The position numbers were made by a program, and so were the translations under genes. The notes below the pieces were generated by a model. The model was not told the origin of the DNA. It was given only the letters and a program-made list of their open reading frames with translations, and did no database searches. From contig NZ_JNIK01000013.1 of assembly GCF_000701365.1 (NCBI RefSeq), positions 62,001-126,000 on the forward strand: DNA of 64,000 bases, in the 5' to 3' direction. Origin of the DNA: Blastococcus sp. URHD0036. GTDB lineage: Bacteria > Actinomycetota > Actinomycetes > Mycobacteriales > Geodermatophilaceae. This document shows positions 18,951 to 27,086 of this stretch, one piece after another (position 1 is the first letter of the stretch; each line of letters starts with the position of its first letter).

Positions 18951-18964
18951 TTTCGCGCGCGAAA
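18951..18964. repeat. Perfect 14-bp palindrome TTTCGCGCGCGAAA
   Basis: A perfect palindrome lies in the 106-bp gap between the isomerase stop and the deacetylase start, both on the minus strand. An ACTCC/GGAGT hairpin beside it (18973-18989) could end the isomerase message. The palindrome could be an operator for the deacetylase promoter or a genome-wide repeated palindrome. Confidence 0.45.
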
Positions 18965-18993
18965 GTCCCCGGACTCCCGCGCGCGGAGTGCTG

Positions 18994-19536
18994 TCAGGTG
19001 GTGGGGACGAGGCCTGCCTGCTCGATCAGCCGGGCCTGCTCGCGGCACCACGGGGACCAGGCGTCGCCCTCGGTCTCCTGCCGCTGCCGGAAGGCGGCCC
19101 AGTCCAGCAGCTCCCAGTCGCCGACCTCGGTCGGGTCCGGAGCGGGGGTGCCGGTGAACCGTCCCAGGTAGACCGGGCACACCTCGTTCTCCACCACCCC
19201 GCGGAACTCGGCCCGGTAGCGGTACCCGGGCAGCGCCGGGCGCAGGTCGGCCACCCCGAGGCCGAGCTCGAACGCGGCCCGGCGGGCGATCGCGTCCGGG
19301 TCGGCCTCGTCCGGGCCCGGGTGGCCGCACACGGTGTTGGTCCACATGCCCGGGAAGGTCTGCTTGTCCAAGGCTCGGCGGGTCACCAGCAGCCGGCCGT
19401 CGTCGGCGAACAAGTAGGCGGAGAACGCGCGGTGCAGCGGCGTCTCGCCGTGGTGGACCAGCGGCTTGGGCATGGAGCCGATCGCCGCCCCGTCCTCGTC
19501 GACCAGCACGATCAGCTCCACCGTCACGCCGACCAT
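18994..19536 (-). CDS. idi: Isopentenyl-diphosphate delta-isomerase, type I
   Basis: Interconverts isopentenyl and dimethylallyl diphosphate for isoprenoid synthesis in the cytosol. The 180-residue Nudix-fold protein has the catalytic Cys70 in TNTVCGHP, the metal ligands His72 and His35, and Glu116/Glu118 in ENEVCPVY, plus the C-terminal EGDAWSPWCREQ segment. Length and motifs match the type I (metal-dependent) enzyme. It is divergent from the epoxide-hydrolase-like gene by 56 bp and is probably a single-gene unit. In pigmented actinobacteria it supplies carotenoid precursors, but no carotenoid gene is in the window. Confidence 0.95.
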   Translation of the reverse strand: MVGVTVELIVLVDEDGAAIGSMPKPLVHHGETPLHRAFSAYLFADDGRLLVTRRALDKQTFPGMWTNTVCGHPGPDEADPDAIARRAAFELGLGVADLRPALPGYRYRAEFRGVVENEVCPVYLGRFTGTPAPDPTEVGDWELLDWAAFRQRQETEGDAWSPWCREQARLIEQAGLVPTT

Positions 19537-19592
19537 GATCCCCGACGACGCGATCAGGTGCTGGGGGCGCCCGGAACGGGCACAGTTCGGTC

Positions 19593-20426
19593 ATGGACAG
19601 CTTCCGCCGCCAGGGGATGGAGTTCGACGTCCGGGACGCCGGTCCGGCCGACGGCGAGCCCGTCGTCCTCCTCCACGGCTTCCCGCAGGACAGCACCGCC
19701 TTCGACCGGATGGCCCCCGTGCTGCACGGCGCCGGCTTGCGGACCCTCGCGCCCGACCAGCGGGGCTACTCCCCCGGTGCGCGCCCCACCGGCCGGGGCG
19801 CCTACCGGCTGCGGGAGACCGCGCAGGACGTGCTGGCCCTGCTGGACGCCGCCGGCCTGGAGTCCGCGCACGTCGTCGGGCACGACTGGGGCGCGGCCGT
19901 CGGGTGGGCCCTCGGCGCCTGGTACCCCGACCGGGTCCGGACCCTCAGCGCCCTGTCAGTGCCCCACCCGGCCGCGATGGCCAAGGCCCTGGTGACCAGT
20001 GACCAGGCGCTGCGGTCCTACTACATGGCGCTGTTCCAGCTGCCCGCCGTCCCGGAGCGGCTGATCCTGGCCCAGGGCGGCGCGCCGCTGCGGAAGATGC
20101 TCCGCAACGGCGGCCTGCCCGACGACGCCGTGGAGCACTACGTGCAGCGGATGCGGGAGCCGGGGGCGCTCACCGCGGCGCTCAACTGGTACCGCGCCCT
20201 CCCCTACGGCGCCCGTGACGGCGTCGGCCGGGTGTCGGTGCCGACCCTGCACGTGTGGAGCACCGGGGACGCCTTCCTCGGCCGCGCCGCCACCGAGGGC
20301 ACCCGGCAGTACGTGACCGGCCCGTACCGGCTCGAGGTCCTGGAGGACGTGCCGCACTGGATCCCCGAGCTCGCCGCCGAGCGCGCCGGGGAGCTCGTGG
20401 TCGCCCACACCCGCACGTCGACCTGA
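19593..20426 (+). CDS. Alpha/beta hydrolase, epoxide-hydrolase-like
   Basis: A 277-residue alpha/beta hydrolase. HGFPQDS gives the HGxP oxyanion motif of epoxide hydrolases, the nucleophile elbow is GHDWGA with aspartate as nucleophile, and SVPHP and the C-terminal PHWIPEL histidine complete the pattern; one cap-domain tyrosine lies in RSYYMAL. Aspartate as nucleophile excludes a serine esterase and suits an epoxide hydrolase or haloalkane-dehalogenase-type enzyme. The ATG lies 39 bp before the start of the next gene only at its far end, so it is likely the first gene of a two-gene unit with the PNPOx-like protein. Confidence 0.88.
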   Translation: MDSFRRQGMEFDVRDAGPADGEPVVLLHGFPQDSTAFDRMAPVLHGAGLRTLAPDQRGYSPGARPTGRGAYRLRETAQDVLALLDAAGLESAHVVGHDWGAAVGWALGAWYPDRVRTLSALSVPHPAAMAKALVTSDQALRSYYMALFQLPAVPERLILAQGGAPLRKMLRNGGLPDDAVEHYVQRMREPGALTAALNWYRALPYGARDGVGRVSVPTLHVWSTGDAFLGRAATEGTRQYVTGPYRLEVLEDVPHWIPELAAERAGELVVAHTRTST

Positions 20427-20464
20427 GCCGGGGTGTGCGAAACGCGCTCGACCGACTCCGCAAG

Positions 20465-21124
20465 ATGGACGGCGTGACCTATCCGGCCAGCCCCCGCACC
20501 GAGCCCACCCGCCTGCGCGACCGCGTCGGCTACGACCGCGCCACCGTGCACGCCGTCCTCGACGAGGCGGTGGTGTGCCACGTCGGGTTCGTCGTCGACG
20601 GCCGCCCGGTGGTCCTCCCCCAGCTGCACGCGCGGGTCGGCGACCGGCTCTACCTGCACGGCTCCACCGGCGCCCGCGGGCTGCGCCTGGCGACCGACGG
20701 CGGGCTCGACGTCTGCGTCACGGTCACGCTCGTCGACGGGCTGGTGCTCGCCCGCTCGGCGTTCCACCACTCGATCAACTACCGCTCCGTCGTCGCCCTG
20801 GGGACGGCGACCGTGGTGATCGACCCGGCGGAGAAGTCCGCGGCGCTGGCCGCCCTGGTGGACGGCGTCGTGCCGGGCCGGTCGTCCGGGAGCCGCGTGC
20901 CCGACCGCAGGGAGCTGGCCGCCACCACCGTGCTGGTGCTGCCCCTGGAGGAGGTGTCGGTCAAGGTCCGGACCGGGCCGCCCTCGGACGACGACGAGGA
21001 CCTGGGCCTGCCGCACTGGGCGGGGGTGCTGCCGCTGCGCACCCTGGCGGGCCCGCCGGAGCCGGCTCCGGACCTGGCCGAGGGGATCGACGTCCCGGCG
21101 CACGTGGCCGACTGGAGCCGCTGA
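20465..21124 (+). CDS. Pyridoxamine 5'-phosphate oxidase-like FMN-binding protein
   Basis: A 219-residue split-barrel flavin-binding protein of the NimA/Pyridox_ox_2 type. RVGYDRATVHAVLDEA and CHVGFVVDGRPVVLP are the usual opening, LYLHGSTGAR forms the phosphate-binding strand, and FHHSINYRSVVALG the second conserved block. The C-terminus is rich in P, A and D. Proteins of this group bind FMN, heme or F420, and the substrate cannot be assigned. It begins 38 bp after the hydrolase gene. Confidence 0.82.
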   Translation: MDGVTYPASPRTEPTRLRDRVGYDRATVHAVLDEAVVCHVGFVVDGRPVVLPQLHARVGDRLYLHGSTGARGLRLATDGGLDVCVTVTLVDGLVLARSAFHHSINYRSVVALGTATVVIDPAEKSAALAALVDGVVPGRSSGSRVPDRRELAATTVLVLPLEEVSVKVRTGPPSDDDEDLGLPHWAGVLPLRTLAGPPEPAPDLAEGIDVPAHVADWSR

Positions 21125-21131
21125 TCCCCCG

Positions 21132-21647
21132 CTACGCGACGTGGTGGGTGGTGCCCTCCGTCGGGGCGGAGACCTCGGCGGCCACCTCGCGCGGGCGGGG
21201 GGCGGAGACCCGCAGCGGCACGGTGCAGCCGGAGCACTCGACGGAGTCGCCGGGCAGGACGTCGGTCTGGGTGCTCGCCGTGCAGTGCGGGCACCACACC
21301 TGACGGAGTTCCCCGCCGGTCACGACGGAGCGGATCTCGGCGCCGTGCATGCCCAGCCGCAGGGCGGCCTCGCGGGCGGCCCGCACGTCGGCCTCCGGCC
21401 CGGCGAGCATCAGCGCCCACCCGGGAGGCGCTGACCGCACCGAGCGCTCCAGCTCGGCCAGGCTCATGGCGTCCGCCCGCTGGGCGGCACCCCACGTGAC
21501 CGGCGTGCTCGGGGGCACCTGCTGGATCCAGTGCCGGACGACGCGCATCCCGGCGGCACCGAAGCCGAGCATGCCGATCGCCCGGGCGGAGGGATCGACG
21601 GCCGCCTCGGGTCGCCCGAGGAGCGGAGGCGGGACGCGCTGCGGCAT
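21132..21647 (-). CDS. DmmA-like zinc-ribbon protein
   Basis: A 171-residue protein. The N-terminal half has MLGFGAAG and a Rossmann-like APPGWALMLAGPEADVRAAREAA stretch; the C-terminal half has a zinc ribbon with Cys119, Cys122, Cys138 and Cys141 (CPHC...CSGC). This layout resembles DmmA, the small subunit of dimethylamine monooxygenase. None of the other dimethylamine monooxygenase subunits is nearby, so the assignment is tentative and it may serve another oxygenase. It is convergent with the PNPOx-like gene, with only 7 bp between stops. Confidence 0.55.
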   Translation of the reverse strand: MPQRVPPPLLGRPEAAVDPSARAIGMLGFGAAGMRVVRHWIQQVPPSTPVTWGAAQRADAMSLAELERSVRSAPPGWALMLAGPEADVRAAREAALRLGMHGAEIRSVVTGGELRQVWCPHCTASTQTDVLPGDSVECSGCTVPLRVSAPRPREVAAEVSAPTEGTTHHVA

Positions 21648-21826
21648 GGGAGCTCCGGGGAAGCGGCGGACGACGGACCACCGATGCTAGGGCCTTTGGA
21701 CCCCGGCGTGGTTACCCGATCGTTACCGATCCTCCACGCCGCGTGCAGTCCGGCACGGATTCCCGTCCACCGACCCCCGTCCGGGGCGGAGGGGTGGACT
21801 CCGGACGGGCCGGGTAGCGGCCGGAC
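21648..21826. promoter_or_regulatory. Divergent intergenic region with inverted repeat
   Basis: The gap between the DmmA-like gene and the epimerase gene holds a tandem GTTACC(C)GATC repeat around 21710-21730 and a 9-bp inverted repeat, CCCGTCCGG at 21776-21784 and its complement at 21801-21809. These are candidate regulatory sites for the epimerase promoter. No further gene is seen. Confidence 0.35.
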
Positions 21827-22903
21827 ATGGCCGATTCCTCTCCCGGACACCTGCGGGGTCTCCGCGTCGCCGTCACCGGCGCCAGCGGCAACGTCGGGAC
21901 GGCGTTGCTGCGGCAGCTGACCGACCCCTCGCTCGGCGTGGCCGAGGTCCGCGGGCTGGCCCGGAGGCGGCCGCCAGACGTCGCTCCCTACGCCGGCGTC
22001 GACTGGCGCCTGGTCGACCTCGGTGTCCCGGCCGCCGAGGACGACCTGGCGCGGGCGCTGGACGGCGTGGACGCGGTCGTGCACCTGGCCTGGGCCCTGC
22101 AGCCCGGCCGGCACCCCGAGCAGCTGCACGCGGTCAACGTCGACGGCACCCACCGGGTGGCCCGCGCGGCGGCGCTGAACGGGGTGCCGCACGTCGTCCA
22201 CATGTCCTCGCTCGGGGCGTACGCGGCCGGCGCGCGGGACCAGCAGGTCCGGGAGGACTGGCCGGTCACCGGCATCCCCAGCTCCCAGTACAGCCGGGAC
22301 AAGAGCTCGGCCGAGCGGGTCGTGCGGCAGGTGCTCGGCAACCGGCCGGACACCACGCTGACCGTGGTCCGACCCACGCTCGTGCTGCAGCCGGACGCGG
22401 CGAGCGAGATCGGCCGCTACTTCCTCGGTCCGCTGCTGTTCGCCGCCGCGCGGGCCGTGCCCGGCCCCGTGGCCCAGGTGCTGCCGCTCCCGCTGCCGGC
22501 CCTGCGGGTGGGCTTCGTGCACGCCGACGACGTCGCCGATGCGCTGGTGCGGATCCTGGACCGGCGCGCGTCCGGGCCGTTCAACCTCGCCGCCGAGCCG
22601 ACGCTGGACGCCGACGGGCTCGCCCGGGCGCTCGGCACGCGCCGGATCCCGGTGCCCGCCTTCGTGCTGCGCGCGGCGCTGACCGCGGCGCACGTCGCCC
22701 ACCTGGTGCCGACCGAGCCGGGCTGGCTGGACCTCGGGCTCGGCGCCCCCGCGCTGGACACGACCCGGGCCCGCACCCTGCTCGACTGGGCGCCGGTGCA
22801 CCCCGGCGACGCGGTGCTGCGCCAGTTCGTGGCCGCGCTGGGCTCCGGCGACGGCGCGAGCGGCCCGCTGCTGGAGCCCTCCGGGGGCACCCGGCACGGC
22901 TGA
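21827..22903 (+). CDS. NAD(P)-dependent epimerase/dehydratase family protein
   Basis: An extended SDR of 358 residues. The cofactor motif is VTGASGNVG (TGxxGxxG), the catalytic region includes MSSLGAY and YSRDKSSAE (Tyr-xxx-Lys), and VGFVHADDVADAL is the family's C-terminal substrate-domain motif. It most likely acts on a nucleotide sugar or another bulky substrate. It starts the catabolic island but is oriented against it and shares no operon with the following SDRs; the convergent stop lies 10 bp away. Confidence 0.86.
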   Translation: MADSSPGHLRGLRVAVTGASGNVGTALLRQLTDPSLGVAEVRGLARRRPPDVAPYAGVDWRLVDLGVPAAEDDLARALDGVDAVVHLAWALQPGRHPEQLHAVNVDGTHRVARAAALNGVPHVVHMSSLGAYAAGARDQQVREDWPVTGIPSSQYSRDKSSAERVVRQVLGNRPDTTLTVVRPTLVLQPDAASEIGRYFLGPLLFAAARAVPGPVAQVLPLPLPALRVGFVHADDVADALVRILDRRASGPFNLAAEPTLDADGLARALGTRRIPVPAFVLRAALTAAHVAHLVPTEPGWLDLGLGAPALDTTRARTLLDWAPVHPGDAVLRQFVAALGSGDGASGPLLEPSGGTRHG

Positions 22904-22912
22904 GGGCGCCGA

Positions 22913-23665
22913 TCAGGCGATGACGTCGTCCCGGGCCCGGACGATCGCCTGCAGCCGGGTCGCGACCTCGTCGGCGGAGTGGTCGTCGGTGAAGACGTAC
23001 GCGCGGTCGCGGCGGATCGCGTCGACGACGTTCGCCGCGACCTGCTCGGCGGTCACCGTGCCGTAGGGGTTCATCCCGGTCTTGATGGCGCCCGGCATCA
23101 CGACGCTCACCCCGACCGGTGCGCCGAGGGCCGCGAGCTCCGCGCGCAGCACGTCGGACAGCCCCAGCAGCCCGTGCTTGGCGACCGTGTACGGGCCCAG
23201 CTTCGGGATGATGTTCACCGCCGCCATCGAGGCCGTGTTCACCACGTGCCCCTCCTCCCCGGTGGCGAGGATCCGGGGGACGAAGGCGCGGACCCCGTGG
23301 ATCACCCCCCACAGGTTCACGTCGAGCACGCGGTGCCACTCCTCCAGGGAGAGCTCCCAGGAGTTGCCGCGGTTGACGATGCCCGCGTTGTTCACCGCCA
23401 CGTGCAGCCCGCCGAAACGCTCAACGGCGGCCTCCCCGGCCCGCTCGACCGCGTCGGGGTCGCGGACGTCGACGGCCAGCGCGTGCACCTGTCCGCCGGC
23501 GGTGGCCAGCCGGTCGGCGTGCGCGCGGACGGCGTCCCCGTCGAGGTCGGCCAGCACCACCCGCATGCCCTCGGCCACGAACGCCTCGCTGACCGCCAGG
23601 CCGATGCCGCTCCCGGCGCCGGTCACGACCGCGACCCGCCCCTCGAGCCGTTCCATGCCGCTCAC
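22913..23665 (-). CDS. Short-chain dehydrogenase/reductase
   Basis: A 250-residue classical SDR. Motifs: TGAGSGIG, DLDG at the end of strand 2 (NAD preference), DVRDP, NNAGIVNRG, NTASMAAV and YTVAKHG. It terminates a minus-strand operon. The GTG at 23665 overlaps the stop of the upstream SDR (GTGA); ATG at 23656 is a near alternative. It has a longer C-terminus (RRDRAYVFTDDHSADEVATRL) common to bacterial SDRs in CoA-linked or steroid catabolism. It lies last in the operon of ACAD-phosphotransferase-ALDH-SDR-SDR. Confidence 0.88.
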   Translation of the reverse strand: MSGMERLEGRVAVVTGAGSGIGLAVSEAFVAEGMRVVLADLDGDAVRAHADRLATAGGQVHALAVDVRDPDAVERAGEAAVERFGGLHVAVNNAGIVNRGNSWELSLEEWHRVLDVNLWGVIHGVRAFVPRILATGEEGHVVNTASMAAVNIIPKLGPYTVAKHGLLGLSDVLRAELAALGAPVGVSVVMPGAIKTGMNPYGTVTAEQVAANVVDAIRRDRAYVFTDDHSADEVATRLQAIVRARDDVIA

Positions 23666-24429
23666 GGGATGCCTCCGTCGACTCGCAGGGTCGCGCCGGT
23701 CGTGTAGCTGGAGGCGTCGGACGCCAGGTACAGCGCGGCCCCGACGATCTCGCTGGGCCTCCCCGCCCGCTGCAGCGCGTGCCCGGGGAAGATGCCGTCG
23801 CCGGTGCCGGTGTGCTCGACCCACTCGGGGTGGGCGTCGGTGGCGTGCGGCCCGGCCATGAGGGTGTTGACGCGCACGGTCGGCCCGAACGCCAGCGCCA
23901 GGGAGTCGGTCAGGGAGTTGAGCCCGGCCTTGGCCGCGGCGTAGGGGGCGATGGCCGCGTTGGGCCGGATGGACCCGGTGGAGCTGACGTTGACGATCGA
24001 CCCGCGGCCGGCCGCGACCATCCGCTCGCCGACCAGGGTGCTCAGCCGGAACGGCCCCTTGAGGTTGAGGTTCAGCACGACGTCGAAGAGCTTCTCGGTG
24101 ACGTCGCCGAGGCCGTCGTAGACCGGTGACATGCCGGCGTTGTTGATCAGCACGTCGATCCGGCCGAACCGCTCGTAGGCGGCGTCGACCAGGCCGGGGA
24201 GCTGGTCCCACCGGCCGGCGTGGACCGCGTACGGCAGCGCGGCGCGGCCGGTGGTCGCCTCGACCTCGGCCGCCACCGCCTCGCACGCGGCCAGGTCCCG
24301 GCTGGCGATCACGACGTCGGCGCCGCAGCGGGCCAGGCCGAGCACCATCTCCCGGCCGAGCCCCTTGCTGCCCCCGGTGACCAGGGCCACCCCTCCGGTC
24401 AGGTCGAACAACTCGTCGGCGTAGCCCAC
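23662..24429 (-). CDS. Short-chain dehydrogenase/reductase
   Basis: A 255-residue classical SDR with TGGSKGLG, NNAGMSPVY, VSSTGSI and YAAAKAG, and the family's C-terminal YTTGATLRVDGG. The SRD at the end of strand 2 (ASRDLAAC) suggests NADP(H). It lies 36 bp after the aldehyde dehydrogenase gene and overlaps the next SDR by four bases. It could serve as a 3-hydroxyacyl-CoA or hydroxysteroid dehydrogenase; there is no direct evidence for either. Confidence 0.88.
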   Translation of the reverse strand: MGYADELFDLTGGVALVTGGSKGLGREMVLGLARCGADVVIASRDLAACEAVAAEVEATTGRAALPYAVHAGRWDQLPGLVDAAYERFGRIDVLINNAGMSPVYDGLGDVTEKLFDVVLNLNLKGPFRLSTLVGERMVAAGRGSIVNVSSTGSIRPNAAIAPYAAAKAGLNSLTDSLALAFGPTVRVNTLMAGPHATDAHPEWVEHTGTGDGIFPGHALQRAGRPSEIVGAALYLASDASSYTTGATLRVDGGIP

Positions 24430-24465
24430 CGCGGCGCCTCCCCTTGTCGCTTCCGGTCGGTCGGG

Positions 24466-25935
24466 TCAGGGCCTCGGCCAGGCGACGGCCTTGGTCTCCA
24501 GGTACTGGTCGAAGCCGTAGCTGCCGTTCTGCCGGCCGACGCCGCTGCTCTTGTAGCCGCCGAAGGGCATGTCCGGACCGTAGGTGTTCCCGCCGTTGAC
24601 GCCCACCTGCCCCGCGCGGATGCGCTTGGCGAGGGCCTGACCGCGCTCCAGCGAGCCGGTGAAGACGCCGCCGCCGAGGCCGTACTCGCTGTCGTTGGCG
24701 ATCCGCACCGCGTCGTCGTCGTCGTCGAACGGGATGACGACGAGCACCGGGCCGAAGATCTCCTGCTGGGCGATCGCCATCGAGTTGTCGACGTCGGCGA
24801 ACAGGGTGGGCTCGAGGAACCAGCCCTTCGGCAGGTGCTCGGGCCGCTTGCCGCCGAGCACCAGCCGGGCGCCCTCGGCCACGCCGGTGGCGATGAGCTC
24901 CTCGACCCGGTCCCGCTGCTTGGCCGAGACCAACGGGCCCATGATCACGTCGGGCCGCTGCGGGTCGCCGTAGGGCACGTTGGCGAACATCTGCTCGAGG
25001 ATCGCGACGCCCTCGTCGTAGCGAGAGCGGGGCAGCAGCATCCGCGTCTGGATCGCACACCCCTGACCGGCGTGGTAGCAGGCGCCCATGCCGGCCATGA
25101 CCGCCGAGGGCAGGTCGGCGTCGTCGAGCACGATGGTCGCGGACTTGCCGCCGAGCTCGAGGAACAGCCGCTTCATCGTCGCGGCGCCCTTCTCCATGAT
25201 CCGCCGGCCGACCGCGGTGGAGCCGGTGAACGAGATCAGGTCGACCAGCGGGGAGAGCGTGAGCTGCTCGCCGACCAGGTGGTCGGCGGAGGTCACCACG
25301 TTGAAGACGCCGGCGGGGATGTCGGTGCGCTCGGCGACGAGCCGGCCGAGGCGGGTCGCGGTGAACGGGGTGTCCGGCGCCGGCTTGAGGACGACGGTGT
25401 TCCCGGTGGCCAGCGCCTGCCCGATCTTGTTGAGGTTGACCTCGAACGGGAAGTTCCACGGCGTGATGGCGCCGACGACGCCGGCCGGCTCCTTCCACAC
25501 CTGGCGGACGTGCGTCTCGCTGCTGCCCAGGCCCACGCCGTCGGGCAGGTCGGTGACCCACGGGTACTCCTCGATGTGCTTGGCCGGCCACTTCAGGCCG
25601 TCCTCGAGGGGCGCCTCGAACTGCGGGCCCGCGGTGATCATCCGGGGGCAGCCGACCTCGAGGATCAGCTCCTCGCGGATCTCCTCGCGCTCGCTCTCGA
25701 GCGCCTCTTGGAGCTGCAGGAGGCAGCGGGCCCGGAACGCGTGGTCGGTCGCCCAGCTCGTCTCCTCGAAGGCGCGCCGGGCCGCGGCGATCGCGCGGTC
25801 CATCTCCGCCGCGGAGGCGTCGGCGACCTCGCCGATGACCTCCTCGGTCGCCGGGTTCACGTTGTCGAACGTCTTCCCCGAGTCGGCGAGGACCAGCTCG
25901 CCGTCGATCAACATCCGCTTCTCGCCCTGAGACAT
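24466..25935 (-). CDS. Aldehyde dehydrogenase family protein
   Basis: NAD(P)-dependent aldehyde dehydrogenase, 489 residues. TPWNFPFEVN is the oxyanion/cofactor region; the base Glu260 sits in LELGGKS and the nucleophile Cys293 in GQGCAIQTR. FTGSTAVG and MPFGGYKSSGVGRQNG complete the family signatures. It probably oxidises an aldehyde intermediate to an acid. It starts about 98 bp after the phosphotransferase gene stop and shares orientation with it, so it is likely part of the same ACAD-led operon, controlled by operator 1 upstream of that operon. Confidence 0.92.
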   Translation of the reverse strand: MSQGEKRMLIDGELVLADSGKTFDNVNPATEEVIGEVADASAAEMDRAIAAARRAFEETSWATDHAFRARCLLQLQEALESEREEIREELILEVGCPRMITAGPQFEAPLEDGLKWPAKHIEEYPWVTDLPDGVGLGSSETHVRQVWKEPAGVVGAITPWNFPFEVNLNKIGQALATGNTVVLKPAPDTPFTATRLGRLVAERTDIPAGVFNVVTSADHLVGEQLTLSPLVDLISFTGSTAVGRRIMEKGAATMKRLFLELGGKSATIVLDDADLPSAVMAGMGACYHAGQGCAIQTRMLLPRSRYDEGVAILEQMFANVPYGDPQRPDVIMGPLVSAKQRDRVEELIATGVAEGARLVLGGKRPEHLPKGWFLEPTLFADVDNSMAIAQQEIFGPVLVVIPFDDDDDAVRIANDSEYGLGGGVFTGSLERGQALAKRIRAGQVGVNGGNTYGPDMPFGGYKSSGVGRQNGSYGFDQYLETKAVAWPRP

Positions 25936-26033
25936 CGTCGTCCTCGTTCGCTGGTCGGTGCTGGAGGTGGGGGCACGGCGGCGTCCCGCCGGCCCACGCA
26001 CGTGGACCGGCGGGACGGCCGGGTGAGGCGGGG

Positions 26034-27086
26034 TCAGCCGCGGTAGTCGCTGCTCGCGGCGAGCTCGGCGGCGTCCGTCATCATCGAGAGCGCGATCGGC
26101 CCGAAGGCCTCCCGCGTGGACCCCGGCGTCGAGCGCTGGAACCCCTGCTCGAGGACGATCGCGTGCTTGAACTTGATCAGCACGTTGTAGTAGTCCATGT
26201 CGTCCACCTGGCGGCCGGCGCTCTCGGAGAAGTACTGCAGGAGCTCCTCGCGCCCGGGCATCCCGCTCAGGTCCACGTACCCCTGTCCCTTGTCGGTGGG
26301 GGCGTCGGGGTCGTCGGGCCAGCCGCCCACGACGAGGGCCAGGTCGAGCTTCGGGTCCCCGATCGTGCCCATCTCCCAGTCGATGATCGCCGCGAGCCGC
26401 GCCGGCGCACCGTGCTGGAACATGACGTTGGCGAACTGGTAGTCGCCGTGCATCAGGCCGGGCACGAAGTCCAGCGGCTTGTGCGCCCGCAGCCAGGCCG
26501 ACGTCTCCTCGAAGCCGGGCAGCTGCCGGTGCCCCTCGATCCGGTTGAGGAACGTCGTCCAGCGGTCGACCTGCCGCTCGTGGAAGTCGTCCGGCCGGCC
26601 CAGGCCCTCGAGCCCGGCGGCCTTCCAGTCGAGCTTCGACATCAGGGCGATGCCCTCGACCAGCTGCAGGGCCAGCCCGCGCCGAGCGGTCAGGTCGCTG
26701 CCGAACGGCTCGGGCCACTTGCGGTCGGCCATGTTCATCGGCGACCAGCCGTCGACGAACCCCATGAGGTAGAACGGCCGGCCGAGCACCGAGGAGTCCT
26801 CGCACAGCGCGATGGCCGGAGTGTGCGGGACCTCCGTGCCGTCGAGCGCCTCGATGATCCGCCACTCCCGGACGATGCCGTCGTCGCGCTGCTTCGGCGC
26901 CGAGACCGGCGGCATCCGCAGCGCGCCGTGGAGGTCGCCCCGGCGGATCTCGTAGATCTCGTTCTGCGCACCGCCGGAGACGAACCGGTGCTCCAGCGGG
27001 GCGCCGACCCCCAGGCCCTGCGCGTCGAGCCAGGTGCTCAGCGCCGCGACGTCGAGGGTCTTGGTGTCCTCCTCGACCGCGCTCAT
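26034..27086 (-). CDS. APH-type phosphotransferase (ACAD10/11 N-domain-like, LvaA-like)
   Basis: A 350-residue kinase-fold protein. HGDYQFAN (213-220) holds the catalytic base, IDWEMG (235-240) the metal-binding aspartate, and GDPKLDLA follows; the opening FVSGGAQNEIYEI is the nucleotide-binding loop. In eukaryotes this domain is fused to an acyl-CoA dehydrogenase in ACAD10/ACAD11, and in Pseudomonas LvaA pairs with LvaC. That group phosphorylates 4-hydroxyacyl-CoA. Here the ATG overlaps the stop of the acyl-CoA dehydrogenase gene (ATGA), so the two are made together, a split version of the fused enzyme. The 4-hydroxyacyl-CoA role is inferred from the family and this pairing. Confidence 0.85.
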   Translation of the reverse strand: MSAVEEDTKTLDVAALSTWLDAQGLGVGAPLEHRFVSGGAQNEIYEIRRGDLHGALRMPPVSAPKQRDDGIVREWRIIEALDGTEVPHTPAIALCEDSSVLGRPFYLMGFVDGWSPMNMADRKWPEPFGSDLTARRGLALQLVEGIALMSKLDWKAAGLEGLGRPDDFHERQVDRWTTFLNRIEGHRQLPGFEETSAWLRAHKPLDFVPGLMHGDYQFANVMFQHGAPARLAAIIDWEMGTIGDPKLDLALVVGGWPDDPDAPTDKGQGYVDLSGMPGREELLQYFSESAGRQVDDMDYYNVLIKFKHAIVLEQGFQRSTPGSTREAFGPIALSMMTDAAELAASSDYRG

